This document shows, one piece after another, positions 54,516 through 64,000 of a stretch of DNA of 64,000 nt. A model generated the notes under the pieces. It had not been told where the DNA came from. It saw only the letters and a list, made by a program, of their open reading frames with translations, and ran no database searches. The position numbers and the translations under genes were made by a program. Location of the stretch: contig BLLK01000074.1 in NCBI GenBank assembly GCA_021927905.1, positions 186,001 through 250,000 on the forward strand. The letters are read 5' to 3'. Position 1 is the first letter of the stretch, and each line of letters starts with the position of its first letter. Source of the stretch: Chaetoceros tenuissimus (Eukaryota > Bacillariophyta > Thalassiosirophyceae > Chaetocerotales > Chaetocerotaceae).

Positions 54516-55187
54516 ATGAACTCTTCTCCAACATCATCTGTTTCTCCATCTGATTCTGAACTTACTGTTTTTGTTCAGTGCAAAAGTTGTAAACAGTATC
54601 ATGATTGCACTGAACACTACAAGGTCAATGATCATAGCAACAAGACTCTGCTGGCTATGGCAGTGGGAATCAGATCTCCGACTGGTAATGTTGTTGTAGA
54701 TCTTAACGACGAAACGCTTTGGAACAAGACTGTTGGTAGCAGTAAAAAAACCGACTACATGCCGACCAAGACACACCTCGTGCGTGAGATGAAACGTCGC
54801 AAATGTATTTTGAACATTAAAACCAGAACAGGTGTTAAAGACAAATCTAGTTTACTTGCGTGGTTGACTGATAATCCCATCGACGCTCCGGCTGACATCA
54901 CTTTTCTTACTGATAATGTCCTTTCATTTGAAAGAACACTTCGTGCTGTCCGTGCTGCAGAGGAAACTGCCCCCAATGATAGGAACCATGCAAACTTTTG
55001 GAGAGGACAAGAGCCCTACCTTCGTCTGATTCACTGCATTCTGGACACTCCAGAGATGCGTAGAAAATTCCAGCAGTCATACGCTGCACTTACTCGAGAG
55101 AGCATTGACGCAAGAAACTCCACCGAGGTTGCTCCAGTCTCTTTCTGGATTGATGCTGCTGAAATGTTCCGTGCCACAAATAATTAG
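54516..55187 (+). CDS. Probable Harbinger accessory protein
   Basis: 223 residues from the first ATG (the frame is open upstream from non-ATG codons). Low complexity Ser-rich start, then a CKSCKQYHDC cluster that may hold zinc, a LVREMKRRKCILN/LLAWLTDNP helical stretch, and a hydrophobic C-terminal helix (FWRGQEPYLRLIHCILD). It does not look like the usual Myb/trihelix partner of Harbinger elements. Placement, divergent orientation and shared promoter make a role in transposition likely, by inference. The stop is immediately before the repeat zone. Confidence 0.5.
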   Translation: MNSSPTSSVSPSDSELTVFVQCKSCKQYHDCTEHYKVNDHSNKTLLAMAVGIRSPTGNVVVDLNDETLWNKTVGSSKKTDYMPTKTHLVREMKRRKCILNIKTRTGVKDKSSLLAWLTDNPIDAPADITFLTDNVLSFERTLRAVRAAEETAPNDRNHANFWRGQEPYLRLIHCILDTPEMRRKFQQSYAALTRESIDARNSTEVAPVSFWIDAAEMFRATNN

Positions 55188-55193
55188 GAAAAA

Positions 55194-55622
55194 AGGGCTT
55201 AAGTAAAGAAAATGTCCTCAAGAAGCAATCAACGCTTCCTGATTGGACAATATATGGGACTGAGCATATATTTCCTTGAAAATCTCAGATAGGCTTAAGT
55301 AAATTACAAAATCTTGCTTTCAGAACATCTTGTTTTAGATAGAATTAGATAGAATATTTGCATGCGCCACGCTATGACGATTTCATCGATGTGTTCAACG
55401 GAAAAAATGGATGGTGGGAAGTGTGACCGGTGGAGTCAACGTTTCCAACATTGCGTGACGAGCATTTCTTGATGACGCGCCTCTGTCGTGATGTAAAAGT
55501 CTGTCTTGTCTTGTTCCAAAATCTCCCAACCTAACAAAAATGTAAAATGTGGAACACGGATGGGTTTCGAGATCAATGTACAATCCCTATCGGACTGGTA
55601 ATTAATTTACTTAAGCCCTTTT
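55194..55622. repeat. Short inverted-repeat element candidate
   Basis: AAAGGGCTTAAGTAAA at the left (starting 55193/4) is inverted at the right (TTTACTTAAGCCCTTT). A further direct copy (TAGGCTTAAGTAAAT) lies near 55290. About 430 bp, no ORF. No clear target duplication, so class is open. Confidence 0.5.
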
Positions 55623-55756
55623 GCAAGAAAACCTACTAGCCTGATTGAGTCTTGTTTGGCAAAAAGTGGAAAAACACAACCGACGCTCCATACAAACTAC
55701 ATACAAATAAATCAACAATTGCATCTAATTCAGCAGCTTCAAATAACACCATATAC

Positions 55757-55833
55757 CTTTCAAAACCTGCGAAACCCTCAACATTCTTCTACTTTGATAC
55801 TTTCTCTAATAGAATGTTGAGGGTTTCGCAGGT
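55757..55833. repeat. Perfect 27-bp hairpin with related copies downstream
   Basis: Arms of 27 bp are exact inverted copies (beginning CAAAACCTGCGAAACCC) around a ~23-nt loop with TCTACTTTGATACTTT. A diverged copy of the same unit with the same loop lies at 56105-56190, and a third partial copy near 55985-56030. Confidence 0.7.
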
Positions 55834-56756
55834 TTTGACGGTTTCATACATTAGAACAAGTCGGTCGAAATTTCATCGACACGACATGAAGAATAGACAA
55901 CATCTTCAACAAAAATCTAATTATTTCCTATATAAACGCATTTTGATACACAAATTCGTTTAAATTCCTATACTTTAACTTCATCCAATAAAAACTTGCA
56001 GATTCTGCAGGTTTTGAAGCAATCATTCAATAGAACAAGTCGATCAGAAATCCACCAACATGACACAAAAACTTGAAAGAAAATGCTTTAATCAACACCA
56101 TAAACATTTCAAAAATGCGAAATCCTCAACAATCTTCTACTTTGATACTTAATCTAATGGAATATTGATGATTTTGCCGGTTTTTAAGGTTCCATTTTAT
56201 ACATCTATTAAGGAAACTTGAAGTGAGGTGTGGGTAGCAATATGCAGTCTACACCGGGAGAAAACAACAATCTACCTGTCGTTCTTGTAATGAAATAGTT
56301 TAATATAGTAGAAATATGTACCGTCTTTTTAATTTTCATGTTACATCAATTATTTAGTAGAACATGAAAACTGCATTGAAAAATCATTTTTATCCATCCG
56401 TTTGTGTGTACGTATAAAAGATATGGCAAACGAATACCTTCTTATATATCAGGGATAAAAAGTGTACTTTCTTTTTTTTTGGATTACTTAAAAGCCCCTC
56501 TTCTGAACGGATGTCAAAAGTCTTAGACTTTTTTGCGAAGTTTGTACATTGATCTCGAAACCCATCCACGGTCATTTTACCTGCCTGACAGTAGATCACA
56601 ATATTGAAGTATTCAAAGAACCCGAACACCTGAACTCCATTCAACAAGCACGGAAGAGAACACTAAAATACAACCAAAGTTCGTATCTATTTTATGAACT
56701 CATGAAGGTAGTTGAAACAATTCCAATGAATAAAGTCAAGGGGAGCTAGCTATGCA

Positions 56757-57962
56757 ATGAGAGAAGAAGACAGTCAAGAAAAACAAGGATGTGGATGCCG
56801 CTATTGTTGGCTTGAGGCTGGGGTATATGCCCGAATTAGTATTAGTGTCGGTATGATAGTTATATCATTGATTTGCGGCGGAGCATCAGGGAATTTTGTA
56901 CGTCTGCGAAAGTTTTTGACAATGGAAAGTACGACAGGTATAGTTTTGGGTAGTGAATGGTGTGATAGGAAAAGATATATTGCAGAGGGTCGCACCAAGT
57001 ACAGAGATTATTATGATACTACAGTACGATATGAAGTTGATGGAGTCGACTACATATACAAATCTGATTGCAAATACACTACAGAGTATGACTTCGGGGA
57101 CAATTTTCCAATTCTTTATGATCTAAACAATCCAAGTAAAGCAACGCCTGGTTCAGAGAAACTAGTTCTTTCCATCGCTCATTCGGTCCTTTTCTTCCCT
57201 CCCTTACTCATCGGCAGTTACTCACTTTTAGAAATGATACTTTGTAGATCTCGCTATATATGCTGTAAATCGAGAAAGCGTATTCTTTTCCCAGAAGGTT
57301 TCTCTCATCATTCAAATGCAAAACATAGATGTGATTCAGCTGACTCGATTCGAAAGCTACCTACAGACATTGAAGAGTTAGAGATCAACATGTCCATACC
57401 ACCGAGTGGACCAATCATAATTGACTCGTTGATTGAATTCATGAATAAAGAAGAGGTACATTTGAAGAAGCTGCACATTTTCAGCATATGTGTAGCTAAT
57501 GAAGAAAATCCTGATGAAGGGCGAGATTGTGGGCGGAGACTCTCTACAGCGATTGCTTCACATGGTTCATTAGAATATTTGGATGTATCTTCGACAGATC
57601 TAATTGGGGGTAGGAATGTTGATGATTGGATATCAGCGCTTTGCAGTAGCATTAATCTGAAATGTGTGTATTTAGGTGGCATGAGTCATTACTGTGATAG
57701 GATAAAAAGAAGTGTGGAAATAGGGGAAGGATTAGGATTTTTAGGGTCTGATATACAATTAGGGTCTTTAGCGTGGATCGATATATGGGATGCACCGAAT
57801 TGTACAATTACACGGAAACTTTTATACAACACAGCAACAAAAATATTTATTGATGCAATGCTGACAAAATCGCAGTATCTGGAATTGAAAGAATGTTCAC
57901 CAGCTCTTCTCGGCATATGTGGATTTCTACGAAATGAAGATCTTAATGAAGAAGAAGTATAA
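56757..57962 (+). CDS. DUF3592-like two-span membrane protein with C-terminal leucine-rich region
   Basis: 401 residues, one exon, ATG start. Span 1 near residues 22-45, then an extracytoplasmic segment with the DUF3592-like pattern YEVDGVDYIYKSDCKYTT and FPILYDLNNPSKATPG, then span 2 near 140-160 (SVLFFPPLLIGSYSLLEMI). A short Arg/Lys-rich loop follows. The C-terminal ~210 residues contain leucine-rich-type segments (LKKLHIFSI; SLEYLDVSSTDL; LKCVYLGG), i.e. an LRR-like fold. Function unknown; a membrane sensor or scaffold would fit the LRR side facing the cytosol, by inference. Confidence 0.65.
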   Translation: MREEDSQEKQGCGCRYCWLEAGVYARISISVGMIVISLICGGASGNFVRLRKFLTMESTTGIVLGSEWCDRKRYIAEGRTKYRDYYDTTVRYEVDGVDYIYKSDCKYTTEYDFGDNFPILYDLNNPSKATPGSEKLVLSIAHSVLFFPPLLIGSYSLLEMILCRSRYICCKSRKRILFPEGFSHHSNAKHRCDSADSIRKLPTDIEELEINMSIPPSGPIIIDSLIEFMNKEEVHLKKLHIFSICVANEENPDEGRDCGRRLSTAIASHGSLEYLDVSSTDLIGGRNVDDWISALCSSINLKCVYLGGMSHYCDRIKRSVEIGEGLGFLGSDIQLGSLAWIDIWDAPNCTITRKLLYNTATKIFIDAMLTKSQYLELKECSPALLGICGFLRNEDLNEEEV

Positions 57963-58528
57963 CAAGCAGTAGTTGGTATGAATAGATAGAATGAAGAAAA
58001 ACACAAAATGGATTTGTCAAAATTTCATAAGTTTGAAATGAAAAGCTTTGAAGGAAGCCAGCGATGGAAAAAGAGATTTAAATAAAGAGACGTGTCCATG
58101 TTTCAACAATCTTGTAGGGATTGCTTCAATGTGACTGAGGTCATCATACTGGAAATTTTCTCAGACATGTTGATCACACGGTATTGATTTGAAATGGTCG
58201 ATGCTGATTGTACCTTCAGTGCTCTACAAGACCGGTTGCAATGTTTTGTTTTGACTGATAAAATTTCCACGTTCAGTTTTTAGGTTCCTCTAGCTACTCG
58301 AAACGCGTTACTTCTTTGAATTGGAGATACAAGGAAAAGTTAACACCGATTACTACTACCTCCAACCATAAAGGTGAAGGACGAGCTAGAAGCGATTGAA
58401 CTTCGACAAGTAAATCCGACACAGCTTCAATTTTCAAGTGAGAGTTTGGCCTCTAATAACACCACCAAGCAAGAGCCTGTCGTATTCTTTCATCTGTCTT
58501 TTTTATAGTACCTTACCAAATCTACACC
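57963..58528. other. Intergenic
   Basis: 566 bp with 3' end of one gene and promoter of the next; I see no repeat or RNA gene. Confidence 0.4.
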
Positions 58529-59020
58529 ATGTCATGTACTCTACAAAAGTACTTAGTAGGGACTCGATGTAGAAGCGAAGTCTGGGATTTATACGAGGGG
58601 GGAATTATCCAAACACCAGATACAGAAGATGATTTCTACAAGGTCCGATATACGGATGGCGACGAAGAGGAATTAGACCTTGAAGAAGTATACGAGTGCC
58701 GAAGATACTTCCTTAACTCTAAAAAGAAACCTTCAGAATGCAAAACGAACAAGTATAGAAAGGGTACCAAGGTTGCAAACTATTTTCCCACTGGTGAATG
58801 TGTAGATGGTGAGATTATTGCTGTCAATGAAAATAATTATCAAGTACAGTATGATGACGATACGACAGAGACAATGATACATGAGGAAATGAAGGAAGAA
58901 GTAGATGCTTACAAAGCAGCGCATCCTGAGTATGAGATTCCAAGTGCACCTTCGACTTCACGAAAGAGAAAAAGAAATAGAAGCTTTCTTTCAAGATTGT
59001 TGGGTCGTAATTCGAGTTAG
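58529..59020 (+). CDS. Small protein with two Tudor/SH3-like repeats
   Basis: 163 residues, ATG start. Two similar beta segments: VWDLYEGGIIQTPDTEDDFYKVRYTDGDEEEL and KVANYFPTGECVDGEIIAVNENNYQVQYDDDTTE; the latter resembles Tudor/SGF29-type chromatin-reader strands (V-x-A-x-F-x-G-x-W style with an acidic YDDDTTE turn). The tail is basic and Ser-rich (KRKRNR), a possible nuclear signal. Likely nuclear histone-tail or methyl-binding adaptor, by inference; ligand-cage residues cannot be checked without structure. Confidence 0.65.
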   Translation: MSCTLQKYLVGTRCRSEVWDLYEGGIIQTPDTEDDFYKVRYTDGDEEELDLEEVYECRRYFLNSKKKPSECKTNKYRKGTKVANYFPTGECVDGEIIAVNENNYQVQYDDDTTETMIHEEMKEEVDAYKAAHPEYEIPSAPSTSRKRKRNRSFLSRLLGRNSS

Positions 59021-59338
59021 ATTGCGTCACAGAGAATTCAATGTCGTCGATTCACCTCTTACACTTCAAAGTTTTGTCATTTCCAGATATGTATGAATAC
59101 AGTTTCTCCCTTCTTCCATGTAATTTTAATGACTTATTATAATGCAAAATGAAATACGAATTTTAAAACCACATATAATTTAGCTGATTTCGCATTTGTT
59201 TAGCTACTATTTGTCTTTACACGACCCCTCTCCCGCCACATTTTTTATCTTTGCATCTATCTTCTCTACGGTATGATTTGATGCAATAACAATCATTCTA
59301 ACTCATACCAAGAGCATACCATCTCGTCATTCCAAACA
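59021..59338. other. Intergenic
   Basis: 318 bp between two co-oriented genes; promoter of the second. No features seen. Confidence 0.4.
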
Positions 59339-60147
59339 ATGTCCTCTCCTGTAGCAACCAAGAAGCGAGCATCTGATGCCTCAAGCGCGTCCAGCGAAGG
59401 GCCTGAAGACAAGAAGTCAAAAATCACTCCAGAAAAGAAAAGTCCACACGACATCTATTTTGAGACTCGCAATGCTTGGCTCAATGAACACAAAGATATC
59501 AACGGTGCCATCTTGATCAGAGGAATCCCAAGTAATCACGACGAAGAGGAAGAAGATAGCGATGATGAAAGTGAAGAAGCTGCAAAGACAAGACAGAACA
59601 ACTACACTACAGAACAGATGAATGCTCTTCGTTTCATCATGGTCAATAAAAGTCGCGAGAAGTGGTTGGATGAAATGAATGAGCTTGTGCTTGGAGAGCA
59701 AGCCAATGAACCTTTCAAAATGTTTAATACTTCCTTTAGTTATGAGGTTTTGGACTCTTGGTTTTTCTTGAAGGATCGTATCTTGCCTCGAAAGTCTCAA
59801 GCTCAAAAGCTTGATATTTTGATGGCATATACTTACACCATCAAGGTAAGTGAAAAATCTTTTTAAAAAAAGTAACTTTTGTACTTTATTGCTCATGCTT
59901 GAAACATTATTGACGAATATATCTTTAGCGAAATGACTGCTGGATGCATGACAACGAAGGAGGGATGGGGGAACTAGTCAAAGGCTTAGCTGGTGCATGG
60001 AAGAAACTTCTCAAAAACTCGGATGAAAAATTGGGATGGGATCTTGAATACACAAAGCCTGCTGTCATTGAGCTTTTGGAACAGTTCAAAAAGGAGATTG
60101 AAGACATGGATAGCTGTTATGAAATGGGGAAATTTAAGTACAACTAG
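59339..60147 (+). CDS. Acidic helical protein of unknown function (two exons)
   Basis: Exon 1 59339-59845 and exon 2 59929-60147, joined across an 83-nt intron (GTAAGT...TAG) in phase, give 241 residues. The N terminus is Ser/Lys-rich (KKRASDASSASSEGPEDKKSK), a likely disordered nuclear-type segment; an acidic run (EEEEDSDDESEE) follows. The rest is helical with Trp/Phe positions (WLDEMNELVL; SYEVLDSWFFLKDRI). Family not recognised. Its 3' part was duplicated together with the glycosyltransferase (see 61860-61990). Confidence 0.7.
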
Positions 60148-60303
60148 ATGTAGACCATGGTCAGATAGAAAAGAATGCATTGATACACATTTGGGCTTTT
60201 GTTTATATGCAACTTCGATGACAATGTGACTGTATGCAGAATTATACAGTTTAATAGGTTTACATTTGTAATTATTAGTACATGATATGTGTAGCTACAA
60301 AGT

Positions 60304-61602
60304 TTATCTCTTCCATTTGACATGGAGCTGATCTTTTGATTCGTCTTTTGCTCCTTTTGGTGCCCATTTACCCAACTCTGCGTGCTTCATTGGGAAATCA
60401 CTTGTAAAGTTGAGGTCAATTTTAAGTCGTCTTGATGCATATGATAAGAGCTCAAACCACACTCTTCGTGTTATGTGTTTACCAAGGTAAGGAGCGCAGC
60501 CATATTTCAATATTTCTTCTACACGAGATGCATTCAAATGATTCATATCGGCTAGCGATGATAATTCTAGAAAAGGTGCTTGAAGCAGCCATGGCTTGTC
60601 TAGGCCAGTCCAGTGAGTTATTTGATGATCTATCCAGCCCCCTCGTAATTCTTTATTCTCATAGAAACGATCGTAGCTTTCCTCTTCATGATATGTCGAG
60701 TTATAGTCAAACGCTTTCCCTAATCGTACTTCTTCAGAACAGCGCCAATGTTCCATCTTACTTGGATGCAATATACTAACCGATCTCTTGACATATTTTG
60801 TCCAGTAATACAAAAACCCCTGATCAGCATCTCCACCATAGAATTGCCATTTCGTTGTATTTTGTTTGTTATAGTCCAAAATGTAATCCCAGTGATCAGG
60901 AGGTCGGATCTCATACCATCCTCTATCTGTATCCCAATCACTGCCATATTTGTATCTTTCATGAACATCATCAAAGACTCGCTCAGCATCCAACTGATTC
61001 GGCTCAAGCATAAACAATCCACCATTGGTGGCTTCGATCTTCCCTATCCTTATTACATTTGGCTCCAACGTCGCATTCTCACCTATACTATTTGTAAAGA
61101 TATAATCAAGATTACATGTCGGCTGCACATCACTATCCAAATACATTACTCGATCATACTCTGTCAAGGCCAGTAATCTAAACTTATCAAACATTGCTGT
61201 AAAGAAATTATCCACATTCGCTTTTGGTAGATATTCTAGCTTGATCCCTGCTCTATGAAACAAATCTTCTTGTTCGGGTGTAAAGGTCGTAGCATTCGAG
61301 TCTTTATGGATGCGAGCCATAACTACAATATCAGCTGTGGAGTTTACGACATGTTTAAAGAACTCATTTGCAACGAGTATTCCATAGAATGCACCATTGG
61401 AATATAGAGTCTCTGGGAAAACGCCTGCAAGTAGAAATGCATATGCGAATTTTGGACTATGGATCTTGTGCTCTTTTTGTGACGAAGAAGTAATTTTATT
61501 CAATCCTTGAAAATTGTTGAGAGTGTCCTTTAGTATTCTCAAGTTGAACAAGAGAGATAGAGAAAGTATTGATATCAGCGCTGCATTCTTCGCTGAGACC
61601 AT
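60304..61602 (-). CDS. GT8-like glycosyltransferase, type II membrane, copy 1
   Basis: 432 residues. The N terminus has a signal-anchor (AALISILSLSLLFNL). The catalytic part shows glycogenin-like GT8 hallmarks: KFAYAFLLAGVF at the start of the fold, RVMYLDSDVQP with the metal-binding DxD (about residue 155), GGLFMLEPN, GGDADQGFLYYW and HPSKMEHWRC. Such enzymes use a UDP-sugar and build glycans on glycogenin-like or cell-wall substrates, usually in the Golgi. No sign of breakage. It is the left member of a tandem pair; orientation and flanks match the copy at 62145. Confidence 0.8.
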   Translation of the reverse strand: MVSAKNAALISILSLSLLFNLRILKDTLNNFQGLNKITSSSQKEHKIHSPKFAYAFLLAGVFPETLYSNGAFYGILVANEFFKHVVNSTADIVVMARIHKDSNATTFTPEQEDLFHRAGIKLEYLPKANVDNFFTAMFDKFRLLALTEYDRVMYLDSDVQPTCNLDYIFTNSIGENATLEPNVIRIGKIEATNGGLFMLEPNQLDAERVFDDVHERYKYGSDWDTDRGWYEIRPPDHWDYILDYNKQNTTKWQFYGGDADQGFLYYWTKYVKRSVSILHPSKMEHWRCSEEVRLGKAFDYNSTYHEEESYDRFYENKELRGGWIDHQITHWTGLDKPWLLQAPFLELSSLADMNHLNASRVEEILKYGCAPYLGKHITRRVWFELLSYASRRLKIDLNFTSDFPMKHAELGKWAPKGAKDESKDQLHVKWKR

Positions 61603-61607
61603 TGTAT

Positions 61608-62144
61608 GCTAATGCTTAGAAGGTAATAATGTGAATGTGGACGCTAATACATTTCATTTTTACTTCTTGCTTGGGTAGACGTACGGTATAATTTTCTTGT
61701 CATTTTCGGCGATTAAGGGAAACAACAATCATGCTTGTCATGCACTAAGTTAGCTTTTGACAGAGAAGAATGAGATAAAAACCGTCTTTTACCTGTTCAA
61801 GATCTTAAAACATAATGAAAAAGATGCACTGAAGAAGTAGCTGAACTGGTATAACTTTCCTGTGGGATGGGATCTTGAATACAGAAAGTCTCCTACTGGC
61901 ATGTATCTTTTGGAGCAGTTTAAAAGGGAGATTAAAGATATAGATAGATGTTATGAAATGGGGAAATTCAAGTACAACTTGGTGTACGTAGACTATGATC
62001 CAATTGAATAAAACGATGTATTGATGATACTCGCCTGACTGGGTATCTTCAATAACAATGTGACTACATGTAGAATTATGCAACGGGAAATTGGTTCTAA
62101 TCCAAAAAAGAGCTCGATAAATCTACATTTGTAATTATTACATA
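61608..62144. other. Intergenic, duplication junction
   Basis: Holds the promoter of GT8 copy 1 (with a 45-bp block, GACAGAGAAGAATGAG..., repeated upstream of copy 2 at 63670) and then the fragment above. The tandem junction must lie near 61806-61860. Confidence 0.6.
61860..61990 (+). pseudogene. Fragment of the 59339 gene's last exon
   Basis: Sequence from GGGATGGGATCTTGAATAC to AAGTACAACTT is a diverged copy of 60034-60140, part of the last exon of the upstream gene. The flanks of the GT8 copy 2 repeat those of copy 1, so the fragment marks the left end of a tandem duplication. It is too short to be a gene. Confidence 0.8.
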
Positions 62145-63497
62145 TTATATGTGCAAAGTTTGCCTATTCCATTTGACATGGATCTGATCTTTTGAATCGT
62201 CTTTTACACCATTTGGTGCCCATTTACCCAACTCTGAATCCTTCATTGGGAAATCACTTGTAAAGTTGAGGTCAATTTTAAGTCGTCTTGATGCATATGA
62301 TAAAAGTTCGAACCACACTCTTCTTGTTGTAAAATTATCAAGGTTCGGAGCGCAACCATTTTTCAACATTTCTTCTACACGAGGTGCATTTACATGATTC
62401 ATGTCGCTGAGAGATAATAATTTCAGAAAAGTTTGATTAACTGATTCCTGATGTTTTTGAGAAAGTAACCATGGTTTGCTCTGACCCGTCCAGTGAGTTA
62501 TTTGATGATCTATCCACCCTCCCTGTAATTCTTTATTCTTATTGAAACGATCGTAGCTTTCCTCTTCATGACATGTCGAGTTATAGTCAAATGCTTTTCC
62601 CTGTCGCACTTCTTCACCACATCGCCAATGTTCCATCTTACTTGGATGTAAAATACTAACTGATCTCTTGACATATTTTGTCCAGTAATACAGAAACCCC
62701 TGATCAGCATCTCCACCATAAAACTCCCATTTTGTTGTATTTTGTGGTCGTCTCCATTCATGATCCCAGTGATCAGGAGGTCGGATCTCATACCATCCTC
62801 TATCTGTATCCCAATCTCTACCTTGTTTGTATCTTTTATGAACATCATCAAAGACTCGTTCAGCGTCCAACGCATTCGGTTCAAGCATGAACAATCCACC
62901 ATTGGTTGCTTCGATCTTCCCTATCCGTATGACATTTGGCTCCAAAGTTGCATTTATACCCATACTATTTGTAAAGACATAATCAAGATTACATGTCGGC
63001 TGTACATCACTATCCAAATACATTACTCGATCATACTCTGTCAAGGCCAATAACCTAAACTTGTCAAACATTGCCGTAAAGAAATTGTCCACATTCGCTT
63101 TTGGTATATACTCCAGTTTTATCCCTGCTCTATGAAATAAATCTTCTTGTTCGGGTGTGAAGGTCGTAGCAGTTGAGTCTTTGTGAATTCGAACCATAAC
63201 TACAATATCAGCTGTCGAGTTCACGACATGTTTGAAGAACTCATTTGCAACGAGTATTCCATAGAATGCACCATTGGAATATAGAGTCTCTGGGAAAACG
63301 CCAGCAAGTAGAAATGTATATGCGAATTTTGGACTATGGATCTTGTGCTTCTCTTTTTGTGATGGCTCTATGGGTGATGAAGAAAGAATATCAGGCATTC
63401 CTCGAAAATTGTTGAGAGTTTCCTCTAGTATTCTCAAGTTGAACAAGAGAGATAGGAAAACTACTGATATAAGCGCTGCATTCTTCGCTGAGACCAT
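62145..63497 (-). CDS. GT8-like glycosyltransferase, type II membrane, copy 2
   Basis: 450 residues, same architecture as the copy at 60304: signal-anchor AALISVVFLSLLFNL, YLDSDV metal site, GGLFMLEPN, GGDADQGFLYYW, HPSKMEHWRC. Differences are clustered: the stem region and two insertions (near residue 45 and near 350, KHQESVNQTF) are longer. By eye the two proteins agree at most positions, so the duplication is fairly recent. Both frames intact, which suggests both copies are in use. Confidence 0.8.
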   Translation of the reverse strand: MVSAKNAALISVVFLSLLFNLRILEETLNNFRGMPDILSSSPIEPSQKEKHKIHSPKFAYTFLLAGVFPETLYSNGAFYGILVANEFFKHVVNSTADIVVMVRIHKDSTATTFTPEQEDLFHRAGIKLEYIPKANVDNFFTAMFDKFRLLALTEYDRVMYLDSDVQPTCNLDYVFTNSMGINATLEPNVIRIGKIEATNGGLFMLEPNALDAERVFDDVHKRYKQGRDWDTDRGWYEIRPPDHWDHEWRRPQNTTKWEFYGGDADQGFLYYWTKYVKRSVSILHPSKMEHWRCGEEVRQGKAFDYNSTCHEEESYDRFNKNKELQGGWIDHQITHWTGQSKPWLLSQKHQESVNQTFLKLLSLSDMNHVNAPRVEEMLKNGCAPNLDNFTTRRVWFELLSYASRRLKIDLNFTSDFPMKDSELGKWAPNGVKDDSKDQIHVKWNRQTLHI

Positions 63498-63883
63498 TGT
63501 ATGCTAATTCTGAGCATCTATTAATAAATCTTTTGTGGATTGTGGAGTACTTCTGACTCCAGACTCAATCGCTTGTGGTTTAGTCTCAATAAGGATTGTA
63601 CCTTACGGTGTCTTACTTTTCTTCTTCTTTTGGCGAGAAACAACTCTGTCATTTACTATTTTAGTTTTTGACAGAAAAGAATGAGGTAAAAACCGTCCTT
63701 TACCTGCTCAAGATTTGGACATTGTTCGAAGAGAAGAGCCAGACCGTTCGTTCGTCGTTGTTTTAGTAGTTCACTTTCACTCTACACTTTTCCCAGCCGA
63801 AGCCGAACAATTATTTCAATACTCTGTTTAGGCACTAGGCTCACATCTCTATTTCCCTTGTGCAGCATTATTGAAAGAAAGGA
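63498..63883. other. Intergenic, promoters of two divergent genes
   Basis: 386 bp; includes the block shared with the promoter of GT8 copy 1 (63670-63714). Confidence 0.5.
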
Positions 63884-64000
63884 ATGGCTAGTAAACAAGA
63901 GAAGGATGTGTCTTCTTGGATACCATTCAGTCTATTCATCTGCACAAGTCTCATTAAATTATACAACACCAAAAACTCCAGTGTGAAATTCAAACAAGAA
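63884..64000 (+). CDS. Start of a membrane or secreted protein, cut by the window
   Basis: 39 codons from an ATG, open to the window end. It begins MASKQEKDVSS and continues WIPFSLFICTSLIKLYN, a hydrophobic segment of about 17 residues that may be a signal-anchor or membrane span. Nothing more can be said, and an intron or a non-coding frame cannot be excluded. Confidence 0.4.
   Translation, partial: MASKQEKDVSSWIPFSLFICTSLIKLYNTKNSSVKFKQE

Larger units (their letters stand above)
55188..56756. other. Repeat-rich zone with inverted repeats, no gene
   Basis: Holds the element-like inverted repeat 55194-55622, a perfect hairpin at 55757-55835 with diverged copies at 55985-56030 and 56105-56190, and a 26-bp inverted match between 55558 and 56542. 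Frames present are short and unsupported. Confidence 0.6.

Overview
The window looks like nuclear DNA of a diatom, AT-rich and gene-dense. I infer this from plastid presequences with the stramenopile signal-peptide plus 'AF' cleavage pattern (ClpS-like, TPR, SDR and small thylakoid proteins), short GT-AG introns of about 60-100 nt, diatom-type families (Lin-Notch-repeat surface protein, MYND-finger arrays, Pro/Ser PSS-type repeats) and a eukaryotic clathrin heavy chain. Genus is not decidable here; a centric diatom is my guess. I saw no retroviral, LTR or Polinton-like element.

Layout. 1-3.2 kb: 3' end of a ubiquitin protease, a two-exon small plastid membrane protein, a 544-bp MITE with TTA target duplication, a DUF3237-like protein. 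3.3-12.4 kb: a Lin-Notch-repeat/lectin-like membrane protein, a multipass membrane protein, a ClpS adaptor, a two-pore K+ channel with an EF-hand. 13-18 kb: a TIR/HET-like plus TPR protein, a MYND zinc-finger protein sharing a promoter motif with it, and a lumen-type TPR protein. 18.3-31 kb: a four-gene tandem array of double-MYND proteins flanked by two unrelated genes whose 5' regions resemble each other. 31.4-39.4 kb: a large EF-hand membrane protein of at least six exons, a decayed gene carrying antisense PSS repeats, a plastid SDR and a small Cys protein. 39.96-42.79 kb: an apparently young Tc1/mariner element with 211-bp terminal inverted repeats (TIRs). 43-48.6 kb: clathrin heavy chain. 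49-52.4 kb: a nine-exon alpha-dioxygenase-type haem protein carrying a 19-bp tandem duplication. 52.7-56.7 kb: a PIF/Harbinger transposase with a divergent partner ORF, then a repeat-rich zone with a perfect 27-bp hairpin. 56.8-64 kb: a DUF3592-like protein, a Tudor-like protein, an unknown two-exon gene, a tandem duplication of a GT8-like glycosyltransferase together with the neighbour's 3' end, and the start of one more gene.

Most genes are independent housekeeping or lineage-specific genes. The clear local relationships are duplications (MYND array; GT8 pair) and shared promoter sequence (13-16 kb pair; 18 and 28 kb genes). The most unusual items are the two-gene mariner element whose TIRs carry the start codons of both ORFs, the two-gene Harbinger with a non-Myb-looking partner, and the MYND array with its duplicated promoters. 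Introns and exons were worked out by eye from splice sites and reading phase.
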